A stretch of 64,000 bases of DNA, taken from the NCBI RefSeq assembly GCF_030551255.1, contig NZ_CP130630.1, positions 10,787,001 through 10,851,000 on the forward strand, read 5' to 3'. The notes under the pieces are model-generated. The model was not told where the DNA came from. It saw nothing but the letters and a program-made list of their open reading frames with translations, and did no database searches. This DNA comes from Streptomyces sp. NL15-2K. Its GTDB lineage: Bacteria > Actinomycetota > Actinomycetes > Streptomycetales > Streptomycetaceae. The position numbers and the translations under genes were made by a program. Shown in pieces: positions 17,733 through 26,532 of the stretch. Position 1 is the first letter of the stretch, and each line of letters opens with the position of its first letter.

Positions 17733-18309
17733 CCCCTTCCCCACCGCACTGAAGATCCTGGTGGCGGGAGGGTTCGGAGTAGGCAAGACGACTTTCGTGG
17801 GCGCGGTCAGCGAGATCGCGCCGCTCAGCACGGAGGAACTGCTCACCACGGTCAGCGCCGCGACCGACAGTCTCGACGGCATCGAGAACAAGGTCGAGAC
17901 GACGGTGGCCATGGACTTCGGCCGTATCACGCTCGACTCGGAACACGTCCTGTACCTGTTCGGCACGCCCGGGCAGGAGCGGTTCTGGTTCATGTGGGAC
18001 GAGCTCTCGGAGGGTGCGCTGGGCGCGGTCATCCTCGCCGACACCCGCCGTCTGGAGGACTGTTTCGCCGCCGTCGACTTCTTCGAGCAGCGCGGCCTCG
18101 GCTTCATCGTCGCGATCAACGAGTTCGACGGCTCGTACCGCTACGACCCGGAGGAGGTCCGCGCCGCCATCGACCTGCCCGCGGAGATCCCCATCGTCCG
18201 CTGCGACGCCCGGATCTCCAGCTCCGGGGTCCAGACCCTGCTCACCCTCGTACGACACCTCATCGCCCACAGCCCGGCCGTCGCGCCCAGCCACGGCGCC
18301 CACATGTGA
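17710..18309 (+). CDS. cvnD: Conservon small GTPase (CvnD type)
   Basis: 199 residues. P-loop GGFGVGKTT, switch region with TTVAMDFGRI, G3 motif FGTPGQERFWFMW, and NEFD in place of the usual NKxD base-specificity motif, as is normal for this MglA-related group. It should cycle between GTP and GDP forms at the membrane in concert with CvnA and CvnB. It overlaps cvnC by 23 bases. The stop overlaps a GTG that starts a 22-codon coupler ORF. Confidence 0.92.
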   Translation: MDYDDSSDPFPTALKILVAGGFGVGKTTFVGAVSEIAPLSTEELLTTVSAATDSLDGIENKVETTVAMDFGRITLDSEHVLYLFGTPGQERFWFMWDELSEGALGAVILADTRRLEDCFAAVDFFEQRGLGFIVAINEFDGSYRYDPEEVRAAIDLPAEIPIVRCDARISSSGVQTLLTLVRHLIAHSPAVAPSHGAHM

Positions 18310-18374
18310 CAACCGCACACACCGCCATGGAGCCGCATATGACGTACGTCCACCGCGACGGAGTCCGCCCATGA
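18306..18374 (+). CDS. 22-codon ORF bridging cvnD and the GAF gene
   Basis: GTG at 18306 overlaps the cvnD stop (GTGA) and the ORF ends in TGA at 18372-18374, overlapping the ATG of the GAF gene (ATGA). The product would read VTTAHTAMEPHMTYVHRDGV plus RP. It has no recognisable domain. The two exact 4-base overlaps suggest a translational coupler rather than a functional peptide. Confidence 0.4.
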   Translation: MTTAHTAMEPHMTYVHRDGVRP

Positions 18375-18958
18375 GCTACGACCTGCCCCGCCCGGCCGGT
18401 CGACTGCTGCTCACCCCGGAGGACAGGGAAGCCCCCGACCGGGTGCGGCGACTGCGCCGACTGCGGCTGGGAGAGCACCCGGAGCCCGCCCTCGACGCCT
18501 TCGCGGACCGCGTCGCCGAGTGCACGGGAGCGCCGTACGCCATGGTCAACTTCATCGACGAGCACCGGCAGTTCTTCGCAGGCCTGCACGTCCCGGACAT
18601 CAGACCGACCGTCACGTCGTCGGCGGGGACGGAGCAGAGCGCCCCGGAGCTGGGCCGCCACATGGAGCGTGACCACGGGTTCTGCCCTCATGTGGTGGTC
18701 CGGCGCAAGGCGTTGGTGCTGGAGGACGTGCGCGACTATCCGCGGTTCGCGGGCAACCCCATCGTCGACGAGTTCGGCATCCGCTCCTACCTCGGCGCGC
18801 CCCTCGTCGACAGCACGGGCATGGTGCTGGGCACCGTGTGCGCCGCCGACATCGAGCCGCGGCCCTGGGGCAGATCCGGCTTGGAGATCATCAAGTCGGC
18901 GGCCGCGGAACTCGTCGCACGGCTGGAGCGGCGCGAGGACGACGGACTCCTGATCTGA
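18371..18958 (+). CDS. GAF-domain protein ending the conservon
   Basis: 195 residues, mostly one GAF domain: APYAMVNFIDEHRQFFAGLH, a Cys/His patch HGFCPHVVVRRKALVLEDV, and FGIRSYLGAPLVDSTGMVLG near the C-terminus. GAF domains bind small ligands or redox cofactors, and conservons often carry a fifth sensory or P450 gene in this place. It probably supplies or modulates the signal read by the CvnA-D complex. The ATG overlaps the preceding mini-ORF. Confidence 0.85.
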   Translation: MSYDLPRPAGRLLLTPEDREAPDRVRRLRRLRLGEHPEPALDAFADRVAECTGAPYAMVNFIDEHRQFFAGLHVPDIRPTVTSSAGTEQSAPELGRHMERDHGFCPHVVVRRKALVLEDVRDYPRFAGNPIVDEFGIRSYLGAPLVDSTGMVLGTVCAADIEPRPWGRSGLEIIKSAAAELVARLERREDDGLLI

Positions 18959-18970
18959 CGGACGAGGGGG

Positions 18971-19237
18971 TCAACCGGGCCAGGTGCCGGTCACGCGGCG
19001 GGCGGCGACGGCTCCACCGCGGTCGACGGCGGCTTTGACACCGGCGAAGATCGCTCCCTGAAGGACGGCTGCCGACACGACCTCGCGCCAGGTGCGGTCC
19101 TCGTCCGTGGCGTCGGGGGCGTCCTCTTCATGGCCTAGCTTTTTCCAGACCTGCTTGAACATCGCGCCGGCCAGGACGCCGCTGACGGCGCCCATGGCCA
19201 TGCCGACCGGCTTGTAGGCGATCTTTGCGGCTTTCAT
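18971..19237 (-). CDS. DUF4235 membrane protein
   Basis: 88 residues beginning MKAAKIAYKPVGMAMGAVSG, with a hydrophobic GAVSGVLAGAMFKQVW helix, an acidic middle (HEEDAPDATDEDRTW) and a second hydrophobic stretch AAVLQGAIFAGVKAAVDR. This matches the DUF4235 family that sits beside DUF3618 and holin-like genes in actinobacteria. The ATG at 19237 overlaps the expected DUF3618 stop (TCA at 19234-19236 on the plus strand, an ATGA junction). Because of an upstream frameshift, the frame is now also open all the way from 19705. Confidence 0.8.
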   Translation of the reverse strand: MKAAKIAYKPVGMAMGAVSGVLAGAMFKQVWKKLGHEEDAPDATDEDRTWREVVSAAVLQGAIFAGVKAAVDRGGAVAARRVTGTWPG

Positions 19238-19705
19238 CGACGCCTCCTGGAACGGCGTGCGAACAGCAGTGCGATGAGTGCGCCGGTGGCGGCGAGCAGC
19301 GCCGTGCGGTTGGCCCGGGCCATCCGCATGCCACCGGTCGGCCTTCTCGCGCACGGGTTCCGGAGCCTTGTCGCGGGCCAGTTCTCCGACGTGCGCGGCT
19401 TTGTCGCGGACCTGCCCGGTGGCCGCGGTGGCCTTGGCACGCACCGGCTCCGGTGTCCTGTCCTGCACCACGTGGGCCGCGTGCGTCGCCTTGTCCCGAA
19501 GCTGGGTCCTGACCTGTGTGGTCTTCTCGGCGACCTGCTGCTTGACGGCCACGGTCTTCTCCTGGGCACGTGTCTTCACGTCGGTCTTCGCCGCGAGCGC
19601 CTCGACGGTCTCGCCGAGCTCCTCACGGGTCGCCTCGACCTGTTCACGCAGTTCGTCCGGGGAGGGCGCTGCCTCGTCACCCTTGTGCGGCTTGTCCTGG
19701 GTCAT
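19234..19705 (-). pseudogene. DUF3618 protein gene with an internal frameshift
   Basis: The first 110 or so codons encode a typical DUF3618 N-terminus (DELREQVEATREELGETVEA, then amphipathic repeats such as EPVRAKATAATGQVRDKAAH). After EPVREKAD the frame loses family character, while the frame shifted by one base reads MARANRTALLAATGALIALL and FARRSRRRR, the expected C-terminal membrane anchor, and stops in an ATGA overlap with DUF4235. A one-base insertion (or two-base deletion) at about 19300-19345 explains this. As sequenced, translation would run on into DUF4235 to give a 244-residue fusion. Sequencing error is the alternative. Confidence 0.75.
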
Positions 19706-20121
19706 CGCTGTGCCTTCTCCTTGATCTCTGCCACATCGGCCTTGACGCTGTCCATCGTCTGTTCCGGCTTCGGCGGGGATGCCTTGCTGACCTGCTGCTT
19801 GCCGAGAGCCGCCATCAGTGCGGTGACGACGGCCAAGGCACCGGTGACGATCAGGGCCGCCGCCCAGACATCCAGCGTGAGCGACAGCGCGGCGATCACG
19901 GCGGCCACCAGTGCCTGCAGGGTGAGGACACCCACCAGGCCCGCCCCGCCGAACAGGCCGCCGCCCTTGCCGAACCGCTTGCCCTTCTGGGTCATCTCCG
20001 CCTGCGCCAGGCGCATCTCATCGCGCACGAGCTGCGACAACTGCCGCGAAGCACGCTGGACCAGTTCACCCACCGGTTCCTGCGTTCCGCTGACTGTCCG
20101 GTGCGAACCATCTGCTGTCAT
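19702..20121 (-). CDS. Phage-holin-like membrane protein (DUF1469 / YqjE type)
   Basis: 139 residues. N-terminal amphipathic region with the family signature QLVRDEMRLAQAEM, then two transmembrane helices (about residues 55-75 and 82-108). A charged tail (KPEQTMDSVKADVAEIKEKA) follows. First gene of a three-gene operon with DUF3618 and DUF4235; its stop overlaps the next start (ATGA, 19702-19705). This trio is common in actinobacteria and is linked to envelope stress, although its biochemical role is not established. Confidence 0.85.
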   Translation of the reverse strand: MTADGSHRTVSGTQEPVGELVQRASRQLSQLVRDEMRLAQAEMTQKGKRFGKGGGLFGGAGLVGVLTLQALVAAVIAALSLTLDVWAAALIVTGALAVVTALMAALGKQQVSKASPPKPEQTMDSVKADVAEIKEKAQR

Positions 20122-20377
20122 CGGTGCTCACCTGTCCTTCGTCGGCGTTCCCGGCAGGTTCGGTGGCCCGAGTACCCCCGCGACGACGCATCACCGCCTG
20201 TCAGGCGTGAAACGCGGGGCCCAGGCAGGCGTGAAGGAAAGCTGTGGCGCCGCTTAAGAAAACCTCGATGGACCGGGGGCCGCGTCGTACGGCAGATTGC
20301 CGGTCGATACCACCCCTCTCCCCGAACGCGGGCTCCTTCGGCATGCCCGGGTCCGGGGTCTCACCTCAGGAGCCGCG

Positions 20378-21406
20378 TTGAAGGCGCTGGTCAAGGAGAA
20401 GGCGGAACCCGGGCTGTGGCTCGCGGACGTGCCGGAGCCGGCGGTCGGCGCCGGTGACGTACTGATCAAGGTGCTGCGCACCGGCATCTGCGGCACCGAT
20501 CTGCACATCCGGTCCTGGGACGGCTGGGCGCGGCAGGCGATCCGCGCCCCGCTCGTGGTCGGGCACGAGTTCGTCGGCGAGGTCGTCGAGACCGGCCGGG
20601 ACGTCACCGATGTCAAGGCCGGCGACCGGGTCAGCGGCGAGGGCCACCTGGTCTGCGGAAAGTGCCGCAACTGCCAGGCCGGGCGGCGGCATCTGTGCCG
20701 GGCCACCGTCGGGCTCGGCGTCGGCCGTGACGGGGCGTTCGCCGAGTACGTGGCGCTGCCCGCGTCCAACGTGTGGGTGCACCGCGTCCCGGTGGACCTC
20801 GATGTGGCGGCGATCTTCGACCCGTTCGGCAACGCGGTGCACACCGCGCTGTCGTTCCCGCTGGTCGGCGAGGACGTACTGATCACGGGCGCCGGACCGA
20901 TCGGGCTGATGGCCGCCGCGGTGGCCCGCCACGCGGGCGCCCGCAACATCATGATCACCGATGTCAGCGAGGAGCGCCTGGAGCTGGCCCGCAAGATCGG
21001 CGCGAGCCTCGCGCTGAACGTGACGCGAGCGACTGTCGCCGACGGGCAGCGAGAACTCGGTCTGCGCGAGGGCTTCGACATCGGCCTGGAGATGTCCGGC
21101 CGCCCCGAGGCACTGCGCGACATGATCGTCAACATGACGCACGGCGGCCGTATCGCCATGCTCGGCCTGCCCTCCCAGGAGTTCCCGGTCGACTGGGCCC
21201 GGATCGTCACCTCCATGATCACCATCAAGGGCGTCTACGGCCGCGAGATGTTCGAGACCTGGTACGCGATGTCGGTGCTGCTGGAGGGCGGTCTCGACCT
21301 CGCCCCCGTGATCACCGGCCGGTACGGCTACCGCGACTTCGAGGCGGCGTTCACCGACGCGGCGAGCGGCCGCGGCGGCAAGGTCATCCTCGACTGGACC
21401 GCGTAA
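20378..21406 (+). CDS. tdh: L-threonine 3-dehydrogenase
   Basis: Zinc-dependent medium-chain dehydrogenase oxidising L-threonine to 2-amino-3-ketobutyrate with NAD. 342 residues, the family's normal length, when started at the TTG at 20378 (AGGAG five bases upstream); the longer open frame from 20297 has no support. Seen: catalytic zinc ligands in GICGTDLH and [10 protein letters not shown], the structural-zinc cysteines in [15 protein letters not shown], and the NAD motif [13 protein letters not shown]. kbl follows 35 bases later, completing the threonine-to-glycine pathway. Confidence 0.95.
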   Translation: MKALVKEKAEPGLWLADVPEPAVGAGDVLIKVLRTGICGTDLHIRSWDGWARQAIRAPLVVGHEFVGEVVETGRDVTDVKAGDRVSGEGHLVCGKCRNCQAGRRHLCRATVGLGVGRDGAFAEYVALPASNVWVHRVPVDLDVAAIFDPFGNAVHTALSFPLVGEDVLITGAGPIGLMAAAVARHAGARNIMITDVSEERLELARKIGASLALNVTRATVADGQRELGLREGFDIGLEMSGRPEALRDMIVNMTHGGRIAMLGLPSQEFPVDWARIVTSMITIKGVYGREMFETWYAMSVLLEGGLDLAPVITGRYGYRDFEAAFTDAASGRGGKVILDWTA

Positions 21407-21441
21407 CTCCCATACGGCGTAAGCACTTTAGGAGCTTCCCT

Positions 21442-22635
21442 ATGTTCGACTCCGTGCGCGACGACCTCCGCGCCACCCTCGACGAGATCCGCGCCGCCGG
21501 TCTGCACAAGCCCGAGCGTGTGATCGGCACCCCGCAGTCCGCGACCGTGCGCGTCACCGAGGGCGGCCGCCCCGGCGAGGTGCTCAACTTCTGCGCGAAC
21601 AACTACCTCGGCCTCGCCGACCACCCCGAGGTCGTCGCCGCCGCCCACGCGGCCCTGGACCGCTGGGGCTACGGCATGGCCTCCGTGCGCTTCATCTGCG
21701 GTACGCAGGAGGTGCACAAGGAGCTGGAAGCGCGGCTGTCCGCCTTCCTCGGCCAGGAGGACACGATCCTGTACTCCTCCTGCTTCGACGCCAACGGCGG
21801 CGTGTTCGAGACGCTGCTCGGGCCTGGGGACGCGGTCATCTCCGACGCGTTGAACCACGCCTCGATCATCGACGGCATCCGCCTGTCCAAGGCTCGCCGC
21901 TTCCGGTACGCCAACCGCGATCTGGCGGATCTGGAGGCCAAGTTGAAGGAGGCGTCCGACGCGCGTCGCCGCCTCGTCGTCACCGACGGCGTGTTCTCCA
22001 TGGACGGCTATGTCGCGCCCCTCGGCGAGATCTGCGACCTCGCCGACCGCTACGACGCCATGGTCATGGTCGATGACTCGCACGCCGTCGGCTTCGTCGG
22101 CCCCGGCGGCCGCGGCACCCCCGAACTGCACGGCGTGATGGACCGCGTCGACATCATCACCGGCACCCTCGGCAAGGCGCTCGGCGGCGCCTCCGGCGGC
22201 TACGTCGCCGCCCGCGCCGAGATCGTCGCCCTGCTGCGCCAGCGCTCACGGCCGTATCTCTTCTCGAACACCCTCGCGCCGGTGATCGCCGCCGCGTCCC
22301 TGAAGGTGATCGACCTGCTGGAGTCGGCGGACGACCTGCGGGTCCGGCTGGCCCACAACACCGCCCTGTTCCGTCGCCGGATGACCGAGGAGGGCTTCGA
22401 CGTCCTGCCCGGCGACCACGCCATCGCACCCGTGATGATCGGGGACGCCGCGAAGGCGGGACGCCTCGCTGAGCTGCTGCTGGAGCGGGGGGTGTACGTG
22501 ATCGGCTTCTCGTACCCCGTCGTGCCGCACGGGCAGGCCCGGATCCGCGTGCAGCTGTCCGCCGCGCACTCCACGGACGACGTGAACCGTGCGGTCGACG
22601 CGTTCGTGTCGGCGCGGGCCGAACTGGAGGACTGA
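21442..22635 (+). CDS. kbl: Glycine C-acetyltransferase (2-amino-3-ketobutyrate CoA ligase)
   Basis: 397-residue PLP enzyme of the alpha-oxoamine synthase family; it splits 2-amino-3-ketobutyrate with CoA to glycine and acetyl-CoA. Seen: [36 protein letters not shown], the aspartate-containing [14 protein letters not shown] and the PLP-lysine motif [16 protein letters not shown]. Pairs with the Tdh product as one operon; AGGAG precedes the ATG by seven bases. Confidence 0.96.
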   Translation: MFDSVRDDLRATLDEIRAAGLHKPERVIGTPQSATVRVTEGGRPGEVLNFCANNYLGLADHPEVVAAAHAALDRWGYGMASVRFICGTQEVHKELEARLSAFLGQEDTILYSSCFDANGGVFETLLGPGDAVISDALNHASIIDGIRLSKARRFRYANRDLADLEAKLKEASDARRRLVVTDGVFSMDGYVAPLGEICDLADRYDAMVMVDDSHAVGFVGPGGRGTPELHGVMDRVDIITGTLGKALGGASGGYVAARAEIVALLRQRSRPYLFSNTLAPVIAAASLKVIDLLESADDLRVRLAHNTALFRRRMTEEGFDVLPGDHAIAPVMIGDAAKAGRLAELLLERGVYVIGFSYPVVPHGQARIRVQLSAAHSTDDVNRAVDAFVSARAELED

Positions 22636-22704
22636 TCGGACGGACAGGTGATCTGCCGGGCCTGTGAAGCCTGACCGGCCGGGCATATTGCGATAATCGT
22701 TCGC

Positions 22705-23607
22705 ATGATCGAAGCGCGGCGGCTCCACATCCTCCGTGCGGTGGCCGACCACCGCACGGTGACGGCGGCTGCCGCCGCGCTGTACCTCACGCCGTCGGCG
22801 GTCTCGCAGCAGCTGACGGCCCTGGAGCAGGAGACGGGCCACCGGCTGGTCGAGCGCGGCGCCAAGGGCGTACGGCTGACTCCGGCCGGTGAGATCCTGC
22901 TCAGCCACACCAACGCCGTCCTCGCCCAGCTGGAGCGGGCCGAGGCGGAGCTGGCCGCGTACAGCTCGGGCGCGGCCGGCACGGTCACGGTCGCCTCCTT
23001 CGCGACCGGCATCGCCCTGGTCGTCGCACCCGCGGTGGCCCGCCTCGCCGATTCGGCGCCGGGCATCCGCATCCGCGTCCACGACGCCGAAGGGGACGCG
23101 AGCCTGCCGATGGTCCTCGACCGCCAGGTCGACGTGGCGGTCGCCGTCGAGTACCGCGGGGCCCCGCCCGCCGACGACCCGCGCCTGGCCCATGTTCCGT
23201 TGTACGCCGAGCCCTTCGACGCGGTCGTCCCGGTCAGCCACCGCCTCGCCGACGCCGACGAGGTCCCGCTCGCGGAGCTGGCCAAGGACCCGTGGATCGG
23301 CCCGTACCCGGGCAATCCCTGCCACGACGTGGTCGTCCTCGCCTGCGAGAGCGCCGGCTTCCAGCCCCGCCTCGAACACTCCTCCGACGACTTTCGTGCC
23401 GTGGTGGCGCTGGCGTCCGCCGACGCGGGCGTCGCGCTCGTACCCCGCTCGGCGCTGCGCGGCATGGACCTCGCGGGTGTGGTGGTCCGCCCCGTCGACG
23501 GTGTCGCGCCCACGCGCCGGGTCTTCGCGGCCGTACGGCGGGGCGCGGAACAACACCCGTTGATCCGGCCGGTGCTGGAAGCGCTGGAAGCGGCGGCCGG
23601 CATGTAA
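22705..23607 (+). CDS. LysR-family transcriptional regulator
   Basis: 300 residues. N-terminal winged helix-turn-helix with TVTAAAAALYLTPSAVSQQL and RLVERGAKGVRLTPAG, then a type-2 periplasmic-binding effector domain. The promoter looks leaderless: GATAAT at 22692-22697 ends seven bases before the ATG, and no Shine-Dalgarno is visible. The inverted repeat TGCGA-N7-TCGCA (22689-22705) overlaps the -10 and the start and may be its own binding site. It lies 70 bases after kbl in the same direction, so control of the tdh-kbl pair is possible but not shown. Confidence 0.88.
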   Translation: MIEARRLHILRAVADHRTVTAAAAALYLTPSAVSQQLTALEQETGHRLVERGAKGVRLTPAGEILLSHTNAVLAQLERAEAELAAYSSGAAGTVTVASFATGIALVVAPAVARLADSAPGIRIRVHDAEGDASLPMVLDRQVDVAVAVEYRGAPPADDPRLAHVPLYAEPFDAVVPVSHRLADADEVPLAELAKDPWIGPYPGNPCHDVVVLACESAGFQPRLEHSSDDFRAVVALASADAGVALVPRSALRGMDLAGVVVRPVDGVAPTRRVFAAVRRGAEQHPLIRPVLEALEAAAGM

Positions 23608-23614
23608 CCAGGGC

Positions 23615-23678
23615 GTTTCATATCCGGTATATCCCATCCGTGATTCTCGTATCTGGGATATCTTCCCGGATATGAAAC
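23615..23678 (+). promoter_or_regulatory. Nested inverted repeats overlapping the start of the second XRE-cupin gene
   Basis: Outer arms GTTTCATATCCGG (23615-23627) and CCGGATATGAAAC (23666-23678) are perfect 13-bp complements; the right arm includes the gene's ATG (23672-23674). Inner arms ATATCCCA (23629-23636) and TGGGATAT (23654-23661) are also perfect and nearly concentric. Four ATATCC half-sites therefore cover the promoter and start codon, which fits an autorepressor blocking both transcription and initiation. Confidence 0.7.
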
Positions 23679-24274
23679 AGCACATCGTGGAGACCGCGCC
23701 CGAGCCGGACCCCGTCGACTCCCGGCTCGACTCCCGGCTCGGCGCCCGTCTCGCCGCGCTGCGGGCCGAGCGCGGCTGGTCGTTGGAGGAACTGGCGGAA
23801 CGCAGCGGAGTCAGCCGTTCGACCCTGTCCCGGGCCGAACGGGCGGAGATAAGCCCCACTGCCTCCCTCCTGAACCGGCTGTGCCACGTCTACGGGCGGA
23901 CCATGTCCCAGCTGCTCAGCGAGGTCGAGGCCGAGCCGGCGCTGCTGGTGCGGGCCGCCGAGCAGCCGGTGTGGGAGGACCGCGCTTCCGGGTTCGTACG
24001 ACGGTCCGTGTCCCCGCCGACCCCGGGGCTGCGCGGCGAACTCGTCGAGGGGCGGCTCGCCGCGGGCGCCGACATCGCCTACGACCGGCCGCCCGTGCCC
24101 GGTCTGGAGCAGCACATCTGGGTGCTGGCGGGGGCGTTGCAGGTGACGGCGCAGGACGTCGAGCACGATTTGGAGGCCGGGGACTGTCTGCGGCTGCGGG
24201 TTTGGGGGGCGACGCGCTTCCGGTGCGCCGGTCCGGACGAAGTGCGGTATGCGCTGGCGGTGGTGCTGCCGTGA
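23672..24274 (+). CDS. XRE-family regulator with cupin-type C-terminal domain
   Basis: 200 residues. Helix-turn-helix about residues 22-78 with WSLEELAERSGVSRSTLSRA, then a cupin-like ligand domain (GLEQHIWVLAGALQVTAQD and LEAGDCLRLRVWG). The start codon sits inside the right arm of a 13-bp inverted repeat and has no ribosome-binding site, so the message may be leaderless. The stop overlaps the GTG of the following GNAT gene; a regulator paired with an N-acetyltransferase in this way is a common Streptomyces module. Confidence 0.87.
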   Translation: MKQHIVETAPEPDPVDSRLDSRLGARLAALRAERGWSLEELAERSGVSRSTLSRAERAEISPTASLLNRLCHVYGRTMSQLLSEVEAEPALLVRAAEQPVWEDRASGFVRRSVSPPTPGLRGELVEGRLAAGADIAYDRPPVPGLEQHIWVLAGALQVTAQDVEHDLEAGDCLRLRVWGATRFRCAGPDEVRYALAVVLP

Positions 24275-24843
24275 TCGTGACCCGAGGTGACGCAGCCCAA
24301 CTTACGGCGAGCGTTGAGGAGTTGGCCGACCTGCTGGTCGACACCGTCGACGGCGGTGCCTCGGTCGGATTTCTCGCGCCGCTCGACCGGGCGGCGGCCG
24401 TCACCTGGTGGACGGGGCGCGTGGCCGCCGTGGCCGCCGGGCAACTCGCCGTGTGGACGGCACGCGACGGGGGCCGGATCGTCGGCACGGTCAGTCTGGC
24501 CTTCCCCGACAAGCCCAACAGCCGCCACCGCGCCGAGCTGGTCAAGCTGATGGTGCACAGGGCAGCCCGCGGACAGGGTCTCGGCCGCACCCTCCTGACC
24601 ACCGCCGAGGAGGCGGCGGTGGGCGCCGGCGTCACCCTCCTCCACCTGGACACCGAGTCCGACAGCCCCGCTGAGCACCTCTACCGCTCGTCCGGCTGGA
24701 GCCGGGCCGGCATGATCCCCGACTACGCGGAGAGCCCGGCCGGGGAACTGCGGCCGACGACGCTGTACTACAAACGTGTGGGCGCGGGCGCGGCATACGC
24801 GCAGGATCCGGCGGAGGCGGCGGCAGGTTCTCTCACCAGGTGA
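24271..24843 (+). CDS. GNAT-family N-acetyltransferase
   Basis: 190 residues. Acetyl-CoA-binding motif A is visible in VKLMVHRAARGQGLGRTLLT, and motif B in LLHLDTESDSPAEHLYRSSGW, followed by the C-terminal strand TTLYYKR. Substrate cannot be inferred. The GTG at 24271 overlaps the regulator's stop (GTGA), so the two are translationally coupled and the cupin regulator probably senses a substrate or product of this enzyme. Confidence 0.88.
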   Translation: MIVTRGDAAQLTASVEELADLLVDTVDGGASVGFLAPLDRAAAVTWWTGRVAAVAAGQLAVWTARDGGRIVGTVSLAFPDKPNSRHRAELVKLMVHRAARGQGLGRTLLTTAEEAAVGAGVTLLHLDTESDSPAEHLYRSSGWSRAGMIPDYAESPAGELRPTTLYYKRVGAGAAYAQDPAEAAAGSLTR

Positions 24844-24873
24844 TTGTCAGTGCGAGCGGTTACGGTGCCTGTC

Positions 24874-25233
24874 ATGCCGGATGCCGAAGACGTACGCAGA
24901 ATCGCCCTGTCGCTGCCGGACACGACGGAGAAGATCGCCTGGAACATGCCCACGTTCCGGGTGGCGGGGAAGATGTTCGCCACGCTGCCCGAGGACGAGA
25001 CCTCCATCGCCGTGCGCTGCCCCAAGGAGGAGCGCGACGAACTGGTGCTGGCCGAGCCGGAGAAGTTCTGGATCGCCGACCACGAGGCGCAGTTCGCCTG
25101 GGTGCGGGCACGTCTCGCCGCGTTGGAGGACGAGGGGGAACTGCGGGACATACTCGCCGACTCCTGGCGCCAGGCGGCCCCGCCCCGACTGCTGGACGCA
25201 CACCCCGAGTTGGGCCTGCCGGCTGCGGACTGA
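24874..25233 (+). CDS. MmcQ/YjbR-family protein
   Basis: 119 residues with the family's features: an N-terminal DVRRIALSLPDTTEKIAWN, the GKMFATLPEDETSIAVRC strand and a C-terminal helix ILADSWRQAAP. These are small CyaY-like-fold proteins of unclear function, often annotated as DNA-binding. The ATG at 24874 is the natural start by family alignment; the ribosome-binding site is weak. Confidence 0.85.
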   Translation: MPDAEDVRRIALSLPDTTEKIAWNMPTFRVAGKMFATLPEDETSIAVRCPKEERDELVLAEPEKFWIADHEAQFAWVRARLAALEDEGELRDILADSWRQAAPPRLLDAHPELGLPAAD

Positions 25234-25321
25234 CACTCCGTCGGGCGTTGTCAGTGCCGCGTGGCATGATCCGAAGCAGCGTGGGAGCCGGGGCGGAGGG
25301 GGCTTCGGCTACCACGGATTC

Positions 25322-25376
25322 TTTTTGGGGCTCGGGCTCCGGCTCGGGCTCCGGCTCGGGGTCGGGCCAGGGCTCG
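25322..25376 (+). repeat. Hexamer-rich CTCGGG/CTCCGG tract
   Basis: Alternating CTCGGG and CTCCGG units (about eight) run through this short stretch between MmcQ and tRNA-Pro. It encodes only Ser-Gly or Arg-Leu dipeptide runs in all frames and is read as noncoding. Confidence 0.7.
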
Positions 25377-25489
25377 TGGGGAGCGCAGGGGAAGGGCCTC
25401 CCGGAATAAAGCGGTGCGCGACCACCGACCCGAGTGCGGTATTGTTTCCATGCGCGTCCGGCCAGGGAAACCCCAGGTCAGACAGGCAC

Positions 25490-25563
<74 letters not shown>

Positions 25564-25572
25564 CGGTGTTCA

Positions 25573-25606
25573 CCAGCGGGTCTGCCGGAAACGGCAGGCC
25601 CGCTGG
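25573..25606 (+). terminator. Hairpin following tRNA-Pro
   Basis: CCAGCGGGTCTGCCG (25573-25587) pairs with CGGCAGGCCCGCTGG (25592-25606) with one T-G pair and a GAAA loop. It lies nine bases after the tRNA and probably ends its transcript. The 216 bases after it, up to the TetR fragment, show no gene. Confidence 0.75.
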
Positions 25607-25822
25607 ATGCGTTCGCGTGACACGTAATGGCGGCGTGATGGCAGCCCTGAGCACGCGGCGCGCGGGGCCCGGTCTCAGATCGCGCGGTCTGCGGATGCCG
25701 GGTGGGTCTGGTGTTACGGGAAGTACGTCCTTGCCGACGCATGGAAAGCGATCCCCTTGACGGGCCCGACAACCCCTTGAATACGTGGTGTTGCCCCCCC
25801 CTCACAGCCGCATACCCTGTGT

Positions 25823-26236
25823 TCAGGCTTCCGGGTCAAGCCCGTGTGGTGCGGTCAGGGCTTCGTGGGTCGACTCCAGGATCTTCTCCGACAGCTCTGT
25901 GCCCGCCGTGGCCCGGGCGAGCAGGATCGCGCCGACCAGGGTGGCCACCATGGGAAGGCCGTCGTTGGTGTCGGTGGACAGCCACGCGGCGAATTCCTCG
26001 ACTCCGGCTGCGTACGTTTCGCGCACCTCGCCGGCTGTGGCCTCGCGAGCCATGTCCCCGGCGAAGCCCGCGGTGGGACAGCCGGTGCCGGGCTGGTCAC
26101 GGTGCTCGGCCGACAGGTAGAAGTCGACGAGGGCGCCGCGCGCGGTGTCGTGATCGCCGTGGGCCGTGTCGAACGACGCCAGGAGTTGGTCAAGGTCCCC
26201 GAAAGCGGCTTGGGCCGCCTCGGCGATAGTGGAGTC
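25823..26236 (-). pseudogene. 5'-truncated TetR-family regulator (C-terminal domain only)
   Basis: The reading frame from about IAEAAQAAFGDLDQLLASFD to the end (GLDPEA) is a TetR C-terminal ligand-binding domain of the kind with the motif GCPTAGFAGDMAREA. The DNA-binding N-terminus is absent: upstream of about 26236 the frame reads antisense to another TetR fragment and loses all similarity. Confidence 0.7.
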
Positions 26237-26528
26237 GCAGGCAGGTGTGCCCGAGTTCCGAGGCTGTCCGTACCTGGCTGTGCAGATCGAGCTCAAGGAC
26301 CGGAGCCATCCTGCGAGTCGGGTGGCGCACCGGGTCAAGGAGGGCCTGACGGCCTTTTTCCGCGCCGAGGCCGAACAGGGCGGGGTGAGCGATCCCGACC
26401 TGCTGGCCCGGCAGCTCAGCCTGGTCTTCGACGGCGCCGGCGCCCGCGCGGGGATCGGGGCCGACAGCCTGGCCGGGCTCGTCGCGCCCACTGTGACCTC
26501 CCTGCTCGATGCGGCAGGCATGCGCTGA
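26237..26528 (+). pseudogene. 5'-truncated second TetR-family regulator
   Basis: On the opposite strand, starting at the same junction, FRGCPYLAVQIELKDRSHPA, then HRVKEGLTAFFRAEAEQGG and LLARQLSLVFDGAGARAG, is a TetR C-terminal domain (GCPYL motif) ending at 26528. Its N-terminus is missing too. The two fragments meet head to head, as expected from an inversion or recombination between two regulator genes. Confidence 0.7.
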
Positions 26529-26532
26529 CGCA

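Noticed and set aside
22671..22697. Full sigma-70 promoter for lysR
   Set aside because: GATAAT is convincing as a -10, but the only -35-like box (CTGACC) is 15 bases away, so I mention only the -10 in the gene entry.
25320..25380. Hexamer repeats near tRNA-Pro as a possible CRISPR or coding repeat
   Set aside because: Units are six bases with no spacers, and no frame has a start; simple-sequence DNA.
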